Source: Pseudomonas helmanticensis (GTDB lineage: Bacteria; Pseudomonadota; Gammaproteobacteria; Pseudomonadales; Pseudomonadaceae). From it: a stretch of 64,000 nt of DNA. This document shows positions 15,266 through 24,253 of the stretch, piece after piece. The notes beneath the pieces were generated by a model. The model saw only the letters and a list, made by a program, of their open reading frames with translations, made no database searches and was not told where the DNA came from. Numbering within the stretch: position 1 is the stretch's first letter; each line of letters begins with the position of its first letter. The translations under genes and the position numbers were made by a program. The stretch covers positions 868,001 to 932,000 of the forward strand of contig NZ_FXUY01000001.1 in NCBI RefSeq assembly GCF_900182985.1, read 5' to 3'.

Positions 15266-16062
15266 GATTTGGGTTGGTTCGGGGTTTGTGGTTCGGCGCA
15301 AAAAAGTTTGGGATGTGGGTTAAGGGGGGGTTGCAGGAGTTGGCTGAGGGTTTGCAGTTCGCCTTTTTCTACGTCGGAGACGAGGACGTAGCGCATGTGG
15401 TTGGTTTGCCACGAGACAACGTTGAAGCCGCGGATTGATTGGGCTTGCTGCGGTTTGTCAGCGTCAGGGGTCGGCAGGATGAAGACGTTGATGATGTGTT
15501 TGGCGTGGCCGTAGCTGAGCGCTGCGGCGGTTTGGTGCTGCAGGTAGTCGAGGCGGCCGCCCAGCAGCGGGAAACCTTGCGCGGCGTAGTCGAACACTGG
15601 CGGCGAGAAGTCGAGTTTGCCGGTGAACCACGGTTTGACGGTGTGGCGGTCGGAGGAAACGACGTCGTTGAGGTGTTCGCCCATCAGCGAGCGCACGTGG
15701 CTGGCCACGGCTTCGTCCATCAACGGTTGTTCGCTGCCCGGCGTCGCGACGTAAAGCATCACCGCCAACGCTAACGCCGTCGCGGAAAAAGCTGGGGCGA
15801 ACCATTTGCGCCAGCGTTCCATCAAGCCAATCGGCGGCGCTTCAGGTGCAAAGAGACTGGCGGCCAACGATGCCGGCGCCGGGTAATACGCGGCATGGCG
15901 CTTCACGCTGACCTTTAGCGCTTTCACCTCCTCACACACCTGCGCGCATTGCGCACAAGCAGCCAAATGCGCCGCCACCTCCGCAGCCAACGCGGGCTCA
16001 AGCTCCTGATCCACATAACCCTGCAACCGCACCCGGCACACCGGGCAATCAAGTTCATTCAT
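15259..16062 (-). CDS. Membrane anti-sigma factor with zinc-finger domain
   Basis: The N-terminal zf-HC2-type anti-sigma domain has CPVCRVR at the start and the HLAACAQCAQVCEE motif at residues 31-44. A single membrane segment follows (FSATALALAVMLYVATPG, about 93-110), then a periplasmic domain ending in KSL. It would hold the co-encoded ECF sigma factor at the membrane. The start overlaps the sigma gene by 8 bp. The last codons and the TAG stop (CTG-TAG) lie inside a REP, so the natural C-terminus was probably altered by REP arrival. The inducing signal is unknown; metal or oxidative stress is plausible from the divergent genes. Confidence 0.85.
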   Translation of the reverse strand: MNELDCPVCRVRLQGYVDQELEPALAAEVAAHLAACAQCAQVCEEVKALKVSVKRHAAYYPAPASLAASLFAPEAPPIGLMERWRKWFAPAFSATALALAVMLYVATPGSEQPLMDEAVASHVRSLMGEHLNDVVSSDRHTVKPWFTGKLDFSPPVFDYAAQGFPLLGGRLDYLQHQTAAALSYGHAKHIINVFILPTPDADKPQQAQSIRGFNVVSWQTNHMRYVLVSDVEKGELQTLSQLLQPPLNPHPKLFCAEPQTPNQPKSL

Positions 16063-16567
16063 GATCGTGCAACTTCAGTAATTCAACTTTGAGCATCGCG
16101 CGGGCCCGGGCCAGGCGCGACATGACGGTGCCGATCGGGATGTCGGCGACCAAAGCGATGTCTTTGTAGGGCAGGTCTTCGAGTTCTTTGAGCACGATCA
16201 CCTCGCGATACGCTGGCGGCAGGGCGCTGAGGGCTTGCTGGAGCAGGGCGGCGTTTTCGCTGTGAATGGCCAGCAGTTCCGGGCTCTGGCTGTGGCTGAG
16301 CGCGCCTTCGTGTTCGCCGATGTCGTCGTCAATCGGCACCCAATGCCGGCCGGCCGAGGCTTTGAGCCAGGTGTAGCTTTCGTTGCGCACGATGGTCAGG
16401 AACCACGCTTTGGCGTTGCCATCGGCGAAACGCTGCAAAAACCTGAAAGCGCGCAAGGCGCTTTCCTGCACGACGTCGCGCGCGGCGCTGTCGTTGCCGG
16501 TCAGCCAGCGCGCGAGGTTGTAGGCGGCGTCCAGATGGGGCGCGATCAGTTCCTCAAATTGCTTCAT
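16055..16567 (-). CDS. ECF-type RNA polymerase sigma factor
   Basis: This is a 170-residue sigma-70 family protein. Region 2 has DAAYNLARWLTGNDSAARDVVQE and ALRAFRFLQRF. Region 4 has LPPAYREVIVLKELEDLPYK and IALVADIPIGTVMSRLARAR, a helix-turn-helix. There is no region 1 or 3, as expected for ECF sigmas. It is cognate to the overlapping zinc-finger anti-sigma gene. Its own promoter region carries GGAATAA-N16-GTT, and the same element faces the divergent metallophosphoesterase gene, so auto-regulation and control of that operon are likely. Confidence 0.92.
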   Translation of the reverse strand: MKQFEELIAPHLDAAYNLARWLTGNDSAARDVVQESALRAFRFLQRFADGNAKAWFLTIVRNESYTWLKASAGRHWVPIDDDIGEHEGALSHSQSPELLAIHSENAALLQQALSALPPAYREVIVLKELEDLPYKDIALVADIPIGTVMSRLARARAMLKVELLKLHDHE

Positions 16568-16593
16568 GGTTGGTTCCGCACCGTCACTCCTCT

Positions 16594-16675
16594 ATAACCG
16601 TGCTGCGTGGGCGTTTATTCCCGCGAAATTATTTATTTTTTTGTGCGGAATAAACCGCCGCCGCGCTTGGTTTCC
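16594..16675. promoter_or_regulatory. Divergent ECF promoters sharing GGAATAA-N16-GTT
   Basis: GGAATAAAC occurs on the minus strand at 16621-16613 and on the plus strand at 16647-16655, as a perfect inverted pair. On both strands a GTT follows 16 bases after GGAATAA (minus GTTATA, plus GTTTCC), the spacing of ECF -35/-10 elements. The minus copy serves the sigma gene (leader about 30 nt) and the plus copy the phosphoesterase gene. Confidence 0.6.
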
Positions 16676-16720
16676 CTCGTGTCAGCTACCTCACTGTAGT
16701 TCGCCCGCGAGGACACACCG

Positions 16721-17689
16721 ATGGACATGCATACAAAATCTCAACGCCGCACCGACAGCTTGCTCAACCCGGACCGACGCGCGCTGCTCAAGTGCTCGGC
16801 GTGGGTCGGGGCCGGCGTTATCTGGGCTTTGCACGGCGGCATTCCGAAAGCCTTCGCGCTGGATGCGGCGGGCAACGTCAGCGATCCCAAGGCGTTTGCC
16901 AGCACTTTTCATTTCGTGCAGATCAGCGATTCGCACATCGGCTTCAACAAGGAAGCCAATCCTGAACCGGTGAAGACCTTGCAGGTGGCGATCGACAAAG
17001 TGATCGCACTGCCGAAACGGCCATCGCTGATCCTCCACACCGGCGACATCACCCACCTGTCCAAAGCCGAGGAGTTCGACACGGCGGCGCAGTTGCTCAA
17101 GGCGCTGCCGGCCACCGTGCATTACGTCCCCGGCGAGCACGACACCCTCGATGCGGGCGGCGGTGCGCTGTATCTGCAACGCTACGGCAAGGGCACCAAA
17201 GGCAACGGCTGGTACAGCTTCGATGACCACGGTGTGCATTTCATTGCGTTGGTGAATGTCTTCAACTTCCAGGCCGGGCGCGAGGCCAATCTCGGCGCCG
17301 ATCAACTCGCCTGGCTGGCCGATGACTTGCGCGCGGTGTCCAGCAGCACGCCGATCGTGGTGTTCACGCACATTCCGCTGTGGACGATCTATCAGCCGTG
17401 GGGCTGGGGCACCGAGGACGGCGATCAGGCGATCGCGATGCTGCGCAAATACGGTTCGGTGACGGTGCTGAACGGGCACATTCATCAGGTGATTCAGAAG
17501 GTCGAAGGCAACATCACTTTCCACACCGCCCGTGGCACGGCGTACCCGCAGCCGGCACCGGGCGCGGCACCTTCGCCGGGGCCGATGACCGTGGCGGCGG
17601 ATCAGTTGCGCAATTATCTGGGGCTGACCGATGTGCGCGCCACACAGGGTGATCACCCGTTGGCGCTGATCGATTCGACATTGGTTTAA
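16721..17689 (+). CDS. Tat-exported metallophosphoesterase (calcineurin-like)
   Basis: The N-terminus has a twin-arginine signal (DRRALLKCSAWVG, hydrophobic stretch, cleavage near AFA). The calcineurin-type metal sites follow in order: QISDSHIGF (D-x-H), LHTGDITH (GD), PGEHD (GNHD variant), FTHIPLW (H) and NGHIHQ (GHxH). Length (322 aa) is normal for a secreted phosphoesterase with a two-metal centre. The substrate is unknown. It is the first gene after the plus-strand ECF promoter and is followed 15 bp later by a cupredoxin, so the two form one periplasmic operon. Tat export implies folding or metal loading in the cytoplasm. Confidence 0.88.
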   Translation: MDMHTKSQRRTDSLLNPDRRALLKCSAWVGAGVIWALHGGIPKAFALDAAGNVSDPKAFASTFHFVQISDSHIGFNKEANPEPVKTLQVAIDKVIALPKRPSLILHTGDITHLSKAEEFDTAAQLLKALPATVHYVPGEHDTLDAGGGALYLQRYGKGTKGNGWYSFDDHGVHFIALVNVFNFQAGREANLGADQLAWLADDLRAVSSSTPIVVFTHIPLWTIYQPWGWGTEDGDQAIAMLRKYGSVTVLNGHIHQVIQKVEGNITFHTARGTAYPQPAPGAAPSPGPMTVAADQLRNYLGLTDVRATQGDHPLALIDSTLV

Positions 17690-17704
17690 GGGGAGGGCGC
17701 AACG

Positions 17705-18013
17705 ATGAAAACGCGATTTGCGGCGCTGCTCTGCCTGATGATGTCAACGCCGACATGGGCGCAGGATGTGAAGATCGACATCAAGGAATTCATGTTCGGC
17801 CCCAAGGATCTGACCGTGGCCGTGGGCACCAAGGTGACGTGGGTGAACGACGATCAGATCCCGCACACCGTGGCGGAAACCCACAAGGTGTTTCGCTCGG
17901 GGGCGCTGGACACCGATGACAGTTTTTCCTGGGTGTTCGATACGCCGGGGGAGTTTGAGTATTTCTGTGCGTTGCATCCGCAGATGATCGGCAAGATTAT
18001 CGTGACGCAGTGA
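17705..18013 (+). CDS. Periplasmic cupredoxin (plastocyanin/amicyanin-like)
   Basis: This is a 102-residue protein: signal peptide MKTRFAALLCLMMSTPTWA, then one cupredoxin domain. Type 1 copper ligands are visible: His in QIPHTV, then Cys, His and Met in YFCALHPQM. The motif EFMFGPKDLTVAVGTKVTWVN is typical. It would carry electrons or bind copper in the periplasm. It sits 15 bp after the metallophosphoesterase, is likely co-transcribed, and is under the ECF sigma by context. The same sigma, phosphoesterase and copper protein grouping hints at a metal-related envelope response, which is inference. Confidence 0.88.
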   Translation: MKTRFAALLCLMMSTPTWAQDVKIDIKEFMFGPKDLTVAVGTKVTWVNDDQIPHTVAETHKVFRSGALDTDDSFSWVFDTPGEFEYFCALHPQMIGKIIVTQ

Positions 18014-18098
18014 CCCCTGATTTTCATGCCAGTCAGGGTTCACGAAGTTTGCTCAGTTGCCGATATAGAGCGATAACAAATAATTTCGGGATTCATTG

Positions 18099-18779
18099 AT
18101 GGCTGATTTGTCATGGAAGCAAACTCTTTCAATTTCACTTCTCACTGCTGCTATTACCCTGGGAGGTACGACCTACCAGCAGGCACATCAAGATCAAAGA
18201 GCGGACAAGGTAAGTTTTCTCGACGGTGCACAGACCACTGCACAGGAAACCAGTCGTCTTATGGATAACGGATACAACGCCCTAGCCAAGTTGTTGAAAG
18301 GGATGGATCAGAAGGGTTGGGAAGATTTTTCCAAAGGGCCGCTGGATGAATATATGGAGTTTCGCCGAGGGTGGCGCCAGCAGTTGATCGCTGAGCACTT
18401 CAAGCTTTCCAGATACTTCGGTAAGGATATGGCAAACGAACTTATTAATATCGATGAGATCGACATTCGGCCTACGGACAATCGATCCTCGTCCAATCCA
18501 TGCTCGCGCCCTACAAAGTACCAACACTCTGATATCGAAAAGCTGGCCGCAGAGATCGAGTGCCATGCCCGTTTTATGACAGTCAAGCAAGATGCAGTCA
18601 ATGGCCGATTGGACGCCCAGCAAACGGATGAACTCGTTGAAGCGCTCAATTCAAAAATGGACTTGATGAATGAAACGAAAAACCTGCTTCGGAAATACGA
18701 TAAAGCTTCGGTCTCCTACTTGAGGAAACTGGACACCCGTTTGACAACGCTAGGCGTCTCGACCGTGACGGCCCTATAA
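18099..18779 (+). CDS. Hypothetical membrane-anchored protein
   Basis: It has 226 residues and lower GC than its neighbours. An N-terminal hydrophobic segment (LSISLLTAAITLGGTTY) could anchor it; the rest is charged and helical, with coiled-coil tendency in ALNSKMDLMNETKNLLRKYD. Two Cys (NPCSRP, IECHAR) lie in the middle. No family is recognised. The start is ATG 18099 rather than the TTG just before it; CGGGA upstream is a weak ribosome site. It is followed by a REP. Composition suggests later acquisition. Confidence 0.6.
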   Translation: MADLSWKQTLSISLLTAAITLGGTTYQQAHQDQRADKVSFLDGAQTTAQETSRLMDNGYNALAKLLKGMDQKGWEDFSKGPLDEYMEFRRGWRQQLIAEHFKLSRYFGKDMANELINIDEIDIRPTDNRSSSNPCSRPTKYQHSDIEKLAAEIECHARFMTVKQDAVNGRLDAQQTDELVEALNSKMDLMNETKNLLRKYDKASVSYLRKLDTRLTTLGVSTVTAL

Positions 18780-18794
18780 GAAGCCGCCCCCCCC

Positions 18795-18885
18795 TGTAGG
18801 AGCTGCCGAAGGCTGCGATCTTTTGATCTTGATATTGATCTTGAAAAACAAGATCAAAAGATCGCAGCCTGCGGCAGCTCCTACA
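18795..18885. repeat. REP pair (GCGATCTTTTGAT type)
   Basis: Inverted REP arms enclose an AT-rich loop containing repeated GATCTTGA. It lies between convergent genes and may also help transcription termination. Confidence 0.9.
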
Positions 18886-18948
18886 CGTTACGGTCGAGCT
18901 CGAGACTTTGACTCAGGATCTTGTCACCACGCCAAAATCTTCTGCAGA

Positions 18949-20061
18949 TCATCCCGCTATCTGTTCGCGGGCTATGTGCGACAGCAGAGCTGCGTCGAGC
19001 AGTTGATGCATCTGCACCGCATCGGCAAAGGTACCGGCGCTGTGGGTGCCGTTTTTGATGTCGTCGGCATAAGCGGCATACAGATACGCCAGTTCCAGCA
19101 CCGCCGACGGCAGCTCGGTGGATTTCAGCGGGTCGTAACCCTCTGGCACTGGCAGCACTTGCAGCGGCAGGTTGTCGCCGTGGGCGCCTTCGATCACGTA
19201 GTCGTCACCGATGTCGCCGAACGCTGAGCGGTTGCTGATGCGCAGGTCTCCGGCGTCACCGGTGATATCGATCTGCACGCCGGAGCCGTTGCGCTTGCCG
19301 CCTTCGATGTGTACCGACAATACGGCGTTTTCACCGAGCATACCGCTGAGTACCAGTTGATCGGGAGCTTCGCTTTCGAGCTCTTCGCCGGTTTCGCGGA
19401 TGGTCACCAGCGGAAACTGGTTGACCAGTAAACCGCTGACCTGATGTGGCCAACCGGTGGCGGTCAACAGCATGTCGAGAAAGTGCCCGGCGTAGATCGC
19501 GATGACGCTGGAGAAGTTTTCTGCCGGCGCCGTCCAGCGCAGGGCGTTGGGGCGCAGGGCCTGGAAGTAATTCATGCTGACGTGCATGCGCACCGAGCGA
19601 GGCTTGCCGACGTAGCCGCTTTGCAGCAGGTCGCGCAGGTAACGATTGTGCGGCGCCAGGCGTCGCTGCAAGCCGACGATGGTGCGCACCCCGGCAGCTT
19701 CGGCGAGGCGAAGCAGCTCTTGCGAGGTTGCTGTGCTCGGCGTCAGCGGCCATTCGCAATAGACGTCTTTCTTCGCGGCGATGGCGGCGCGCACCGCCAC
19801 TTCATGTTGCGGCGCGGTGGTCAGTACGACCACCAGATCGACTTCCGGATGGTTGACCAACTCTTCCAGCGAACCGACGACATGGCGGATGCCGTACTGA
19901 GCGGCAGCCTCGCTCGCGGCCGCTTCGCGCTGGGAATAGATCGCGCGGATTTCATACTGTGGCAGCAGTTGCAGAACCCGTACGTGGCCATGCTTGGCCC
20001 AGTTGCCGATACCGACCAGACCGACGCGGATACGGGGCGTCGTGGGGGTTGAAGTGTTCAT
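18949..20061 (-). CDS. Gfo/Idh/MocA family NAD(P)-dependent oxidoreductase
   Basis: This is a 370-residue sugar or inositol dehydrogenase-like enzyme. The Rossmann domain starts RVGLVGIGNWAKHGHVRVL (GxGxxxxxH). CEWPLTPS is the family's catalytic-loop EKP region, with W in place of K, so the classic Lys is missing. A C-terminal substrate domain follows. The loss of the EKP lysine makes the reaction uncertain. ATG 20061 has AGG at 7 bp; the frame up to 20349 is not coding. It is divergent from an MFS exporter, and the two could share control over a common substrate. Confidence 0.82.
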   Translation of the reverse strand: MNTSTPTTPRIRVGLVGIGNWAKHGHVRVLQLLPQYEIRAIYSQREAAASEAAAQYGIRHVVGSLEELVNHPEVDLVVVLTTAPQHEVAVRAAIAAKKDVYCEWPLTPSTATSQELLRLAEAAGVRTIVGLQRRLAPHNRYLRDLLQSGYVGKPRSVRMHVSMNYFQALRPNALRWTAPAENFSSVIAIYAGHFLDMLLTATGWPHQVSGLLVNQFPLVTIRETGEELESEAPDQLVLSGMLGENAVLSVHIEGGKRNGSGVQIDITGDAGDLRISNRSAFGDIGDDYVIEGAHGDNLPLQVLPVPEGYDPLKSTELPSAVLELAYLYAAYADDIKNGTHSAGTFADAVQMHQLLDAALLSHIAREQIAG

Positions 20062-20336
20062 CGCATACCTCGAAAAAGCCGTGATTGGCAGGCAGCGATT
20101 GTGCTGAGCGGTGCCCGGCGGAAAAAGGGTGTGGCGTTCGTCACTCTGCGGACTGCGCCGGGGTGAATCGGCAGGCTCGGCGGAACTGCGACTGCGGACA
20201 GCGGCGGCACAAGTGAGTGGAAAGCCAGGCTCTTTTTCCGCCGGCGACGCACGCGGATCCTTGGCGCCAGTACCGCAGAGGTCACTGGCTCTAACGTTGG
20301 CGCCTGCGGTGTTCCATTCATTTCTGGAGTGATCCC

Positions 20337-21542
20337 ATGTCTTTTCCAACGACTGACTGTGCAGACGCCGACGTGTCTGCTGCCGCCGACTCGGCGCAAC
20401 CGCTCAATGCGTGGCTGGCGGTGTTTGCCGTGGCCATCAGCGCTATCGTTTTCTGTACCACCGAATTCCTCCCGATTGGTTTGCTGCGCTATATCAGCGC
20501 CGGCATGAACGTCAGCGAGGGCACTGCTGGGTTGCTGGTGACTGCGCCCGGTTTGCTCGCCGCACTGGCCGCGCCGTTGTTGGCGATTGGCGTTGGCCGG
20601 ATCGATCGGCGTTATGTGTTGCTGAGCTTGGCGGCGTTGCTGGTGGTCGCCAATCTGCTGTCGATGCTGGCGAGCAGTTTTGCGGTTTTGCTGATCGGCC
20701 GGGTGCTGTTTGGTATCGGCCTAGGGGGGTTCTGGGCGGTGGGCGCGGGCATTGGCAGTCGTCTGGTGCAGGAAGGGTCGGTGGCACGCGCCACGTCGAT
20801 CATCTTTGCCGGGGTCTCGATTGGTATGTTGCTCGGCGGGTCTGCCGGGGCGTTGATCGGTGAGATGTTCGGTGTGACGGGCGCGTTCGCTTTGGCGCTG
20901 GGGTTGTCGGTGCTGAGCTTTGTTGCGCAAGCGTTGTGGCTGCCGAAGTTGCCGGTTGAGCGCGCCATGCCGGCGCGGGATCTGCTCGGTATCGTGCTGA
21001 CGGGCAACGGTCGTGTCGGTTTGTTGGTGATGTTTTTGGCGCTGTGCGGGCAGTTTGCTGCGTACACCTACGTCACGCCATTTTTGGCCCAGCAGGCGCA
21101 CTTTGACGCGGCGTCGATCTCGGCGATTTTGTTTGCTTATACGTTGGTGGGGTTGGGCGGCAATTTTATCGTTGGTGGCTTGCAGCGCTTCAGCGTGAAA
21201 ACGCTGCTAGCGGCAACGATTGGCCTGTTGTTTGGCGCGTTGGGAATGCTGGCGTGGTGGGCGACGTCGCCGGCGTGGGTGCTGCTGTTGATGGCGGTGT
21301 GGGGCTTGGCGTACGGCGCGTTGCCGTTGGTGTTGCAGATCTGGATGGCCAAGGCTGCACCGGATGCCCAAGAGGGTGGGATGGCGTTGTTTGTCGCCAA
21401 CTTTCAGATCTCGATTGCGCTGGGATCATTGGGCGGCGGGTTGTTGGTGGATGGGTTAGGCGTGAGTCAGGCCCTGGGGTATTGCGTGGTCGCCGGTATT
21501 GCCGCGTTGCTAGTGTTAGCGGTTAGCACCCGCAAGACCTGA
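20337..21542 (+). CDS. MFS transporter, DHA1 drug/metabolite efflux type
   Basis: This is a 401-residue protein with 12 hydrophobic helices beginning AWLAVFAVAISAIVFCTTEF, in which FCTTEFLPIGLL is the signature of the AraJ/YdhP/NepI branch. Motif A is seen after helix 2 (GRIDRRYVLL), and motif C-like glycines appear in helix 5 (GVSIGMLLGGSAGALIGE). GGAGTG stands 6 bp before ATG 20337. It probably exports a sugar, nucleoside or drug by proton antiport in the inner membrane; substrate unknown. It is divergent from the Gfo/Idh/MocA enzyme with a 275-bp shared region that shows no clear operator. Confidence 0.87.
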   Translation: MSFPTTDCADADVSAAADSAQPLNAWLAVFAVAISAIVFCTTEFLPIGLLRYISAGMNVSEGTAGLLVTAPGLLAALAAPLLAIGVGRIDRRYVLLSLAALLVVANLLSMLASSFAVLLIGRVLFGIGLGGFWAVGAGIGSRLVQEGSVARATSIIFAGVSIGMLLGGSAGALIGEMFGVTGAFALALGLSVLSFVAQALWLPKLPVERAMPARDLLGIVLTGNGRVGLLVMFLALCGQFAAYTYVTPFLAQQAHFDAASISAILFAYTLVGLGGNFIVGGLQRFSVKTLLAATIGLLFGALGMLAWWATSPAWVLLLMAVWGLAYGALPLVLQIWMAKAAPDAQEGGMALFVANFQISIALGSLGGGLLVDGLGVSQALGYCVVAGIAALLVLAVSTRKT

Positions 21543-21558
21543 ATGTCCACCACCCAAT

Positions 21559-21649
21559 GTAGGAGCTGCCGCAGGCTACGATCTTTTGATCTTGCCTTTG
21601 ACTCTACAAAAACAGATCAAAAGATCGCAGCCTGCGGCAGCTCCTACAG
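21559..21649. repeat. REP pair (GCGATCTTTTGAT type)
   Basis: Inverted arms of TGTAGGAGCTGCCGCAGGCT type lie between the convergent MFS and LysR genes, 16 bp after the MFS stop. Confidence 0.9.
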
Positions 21650-21661
21650 GGGGTGGGGGCT

Positions 21662-22591
21662 TCAGGCGCTGAGGCGCATGGTTGGCGCGGCAGGCTTGGC
21701 GGCGAGCAAGTGGGCGGCCATGAAATCAACAAACGCCCGCAGCTTCGGCGAGCGATACGGGTTGGCCGGCCACACCGCGCGAAAGGTGCCGGTGTGTTCG
21801 GTGTACTCGCCCAAGACCTGCACCAGCGTCCCGGCAGCGAGTTGCTGACGACAGGCGAAATCTGGAATGCAGACTATGCCGAGGCCAGCTTCGGCCAAGG
21901 CAATCAGCGGTTCAACCGTGCTGGACGTGGTCGCCACCGGAACCACCACATCCTCGCTGTCGACCGGCGCAATCAACGGCCAACGCTCCAGTTTTCCGTT
22001 GGTGGGAAAACGATGATGCAGGCAGCTGTGATCAATCAGATCCGCCGGTTTCAACGGCGTACCCGCGCGTTTCAGGTAAGCCGGTGAGGCCACCAGTTTC
22101 AGGTGATAGTTGCCCAGGCTACGAGCGATGAGCCGCGAATCTGAAGCATCCCCTGTGCGCACCACCACATCAAAACCATCATTGATGATGTCGACCAGAT
22201 TGTCGGAAAAATGCAGGTCCAGTTCGATCTCCGGATACGCCTGCATAAACGCAGTCAGCGTCGGTGTCATCAACATCCCGGCCAGCGGCAAACTCACGCG
22301 CAGACGACCATGCGGCGCCGATCGAGTCAGCGCGAGGCCTGCTTCCATGGCTTCCATCTCGTCGAAAATCCGTCGACAGCCGTCGAGAAATTGCAGGCCT
22401 TCTTCGGTCAATTGAATGCTGCGCGTGCTGCGATGAAACAGGCGCACACCCAAACGTTGTTCCAGCCGCGCAATCGCCTTGCCGACCGCCGAGGCCGACA
22501 GGCTCAGTTGATTGCCGGCCTCGGTGAAGCTACGGGTTTCAGCCGCGCGGGAGAAGATCTTCAGCGAACTGAGGTTGTCGAGGTTATGCAT
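21662..22591 (-). CDS. LysR-family transcriptional regulator
   Basis: This is a 309-residue regulator. The winged helix-turn-helix is at residues 5-65 (SLKIFSRAAETRSFTEAGNQ, then LSASAVGKAIARLEQRLG and LFHRSTRSIQLTEEG). The effector domain follows. It belongs to the branch of LysR proteins often found beside SDR or reductase genes. The start is ATG 22591; the longer frame to 22714 enters the upstream SDR gene. It lies 52 bp after that gene on the same strand, so it may be read from the same transcript and regulate it. Confidence 0.9.
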   Translation of the reverse strand: MHNLDNLSSLKIFSRAAETRSFTEAGNQLSLSASAVGKAIARLEQRLGVRLFHRSTRSIQLTEEGLQFLDGCRRIFDEMEAMEAGLALTRSAPHGRLRVSLPLAGMLMTPTLTAFMQAYPEIELDLHFSDNLVDIINDGFDVVVRTGDASDSRLIARSLGNYHLKLVASPAYLKRAGTPLKPADLIDHSCLHHRFPTNGKLERWPLIAPVDSEDVVVPVATTSSTVEPLIALAEAGLGIVCIPDFACRQQLAAGTLVQVLGEYTEHTGTFRAVWPANPYRSPKLRAFVDFMAAHLLAAKPAAPTMRLSA

Positions 22592-22643
22592 GCGGAAACG
22601 CTCCGGGTCGGGCAGCCCACATCGCTGTAGGCTGCCGGGGGAT

Positions 22644-23399
22644 TTACTGGGCGTAGAGTTCAACCAGTTGGCTGTTGAACGCGGTGACAAAGGCGTGTTC
22701 ATCCGGCCCGGCATTGGCGCGCAGAGGCTTGGCCCGTTCGACGAGGATTTCGACAGCGTCGGTGCCCAGCGCGGCGATCGTTTCGGCGATGAACTCGTCC
22801 AGCGGCATGGCCAGTTCCGCTTCCGAGCTGTCCATCAGTTCGGTGCGCACCCATGGCGGCGCGATTTCCAGCACGTTGACCGAGGTGTCGCGCAGCATGA
22901 AGCGTTGCGACAGGGCGTAAGAATGCAGGGCCGCTTTTGTTGCCGAATACACGGCGGTCAAGGCCATCGGCACAAATCCCAACACCGAAGAGGTGTAGGC
23001 CACGTAGGCGTTATCGGCTTGCTTGAGATGCTCGATCAGCGCCGAGGTCAGGCGAATCGGCCCCATCAGGTTGGTGGTGATGGTCGACACCAGCAATTCA
23101 TCGTCAATAACGCTGGCGGCGCTGTCGGGCAGCATGATCCCGGCATTGTTGATCAGCACATTGAGCTGCGGAAAGTCGCGGATCAGTTGCTCGGCGACCT
23201 TGGCGATGCTCGCCGGGTCGGTGATGTCCAGCTCGACCGCGTGCATGCCCGGATTAGCGGCGACGACTGCGGCGAGATGGGCCTGGCGGCGGCCGGAAAT
23301 GATCACCTGGTTGCCCAGTTTGTGCAGCGCTTCAGCCAGACCACGGCCAATGCCTGAACCGCCGCCAGTGATGAAGATAGTGTTTTCAGTCAGTTTCAT
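22644..23399 (-). CDS. SDR family oxidoreductase
   Basis: This is a 251-residue short-chain dehydrogenase. The cofactor site is ITGGGSGIGRGLAEAL, the NNAG motif is LINNAGIMLP, and the catalytic residues are Ser in YTSSVLG and YSATK (Tyr, Lys). The family is close to DltE/YciK-like SDRs. NAD versus NADP use and substrate are unknown. ATG 23399 is chosen; the TTG five codons earlier is less likely. It is 31 bp after an alpha/beta hydrolase gene on the same strand and 52 bp before the LysR gene, forming a probable three-gene operon. Confidence 0.88.
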   Translation of the reverse strand: MKLTENTIFITGGGSGIGRGLAEALHKLGNQVIISGRRQAHLAAVVAANPGMHAVELDITDPASIAKVAEQLIRDFPQLNVLINNAGIMLPDSAASVIDDELLVSTITTNLMGPIRLTSALIEHLKQADNAYVAYTSSVLGFVPMALTAVYSATKAALHSYALSQRFMLRDTSVNVLEIAPPWVRTELMDSSEAELAMPLDEFIAETIAALGTDAVEILVERAKPLRANAGPDEHAFVTAFNSQLVELYAQ

Positions 23400-23430
23400 G
23401 ATGAGTGCTCGCAAAGGGAATGAAAGAGGA

Positions 23431-24111
23431 TTACTTGGCAGCGCGAATAATCAGTTCGGCGACCGCGTCGGGTTGGGAAATCATCGAGCAGTGACCGGCA
23501 TCGACGAAGGTGCTGATGGCGCCAATCTTTTTCGCCAACAGTTCTTGCAGCGCCGGTGGAATCGCGTTGTCGAGGGTGCCGACCAAATACCAGCTCGGCT
23601 TGTTGCGCCAAGCGGCGCGGGTGAGCGGGGCGGTCAGGGCGGCGGCGGAAGTCGGGCGCTGATGGCTGAACAGCTGATGCTTTTCGGCGTCGCTGACGTC
23701 TTGTGCAAAGCCTTGGTAGACGCCGTTGTAGGTCAGGCTCAGGTTGCCGGCGTCGTCGCCACGGATCTCTGCGCTCATCAGCGAAGGCTCGACCCGTTCG
23801 GTCAGGCCCAACGCCGATTCACCGATGTCCGGGGTGAAAGCGTTGATGTAGACGAGACCGGCAACGTTGCGGTGTTCACCTGCCTCGCTGATGACTGCGC
23901 CGCCGTACGAATGGCCGACCAGCAGCGCTGGGCCGGGGCTGGCGGCGATGACTTCGGCGACGGCGGCGGCATCGGCGGCCAGCGAGGTCAGGGGTAGTTC
24001 GACGGTGCTGCTGCTCAGGCCGGCGGCGGTCAGTTCAGCGCGGACCTTGTGCCAGGACGTGCTGTCGGCCCAGGCGCCGTGGACGAGGATGACGTGTTGG
24101 ATGCTGCTCAT
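23431..24111 (-). CDS. Alpha/beta-fold hydrolase
   Basis: This is a 226-residue cytosolic hydrolase of the small esterase type. The oxyanion-hole motif is VILVHGAWADS, the nucleophile elbow VGHSYGG, the acid probably Asp in VGTLDNAIPP, and the histidine in DAGHCSMIS. An AGGAGATC ribosome site precedes the ATG. It is the first gene of the hydrolase-SDR-LysR unit. The substrate is unknown; ester or lactone hydrolysis is likely. Confidence 0.88.
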   Translation of the reverse strand: MSSIQHVILVHGAWADSTSWHKVRAELTAAGLSSSTVELPLTSLAADAAAVAEVIAASPGPALLVGHSYGGAVISEAGEHRNVAGLVYINAFTPDIGESALGLTERVEPSLMSAEIRGDDAGNLSLTYNGVYQGFAQDVSDAEKHQLFSHQRPTSAAALTAPLTRAAWRNKPSWYLVGTLDNAIPPALQELLAKKIGAISTFVDAGHCSMISQPDAVAELIIRAAK

Positions 24112-24253
24112 GCTTGATCTCCTGTGTCAGCAGCGGGCGGGTTGCCCGTGCGGTGACTTCAGGAACAATGCTATGCGTGAGCAGGGCGGCGGATGGGCCG
24201 TAAAACCGACGTTTCCGGCCAAAGCCGTTTGGCCGCAAATGCAGGTTGGCGAT

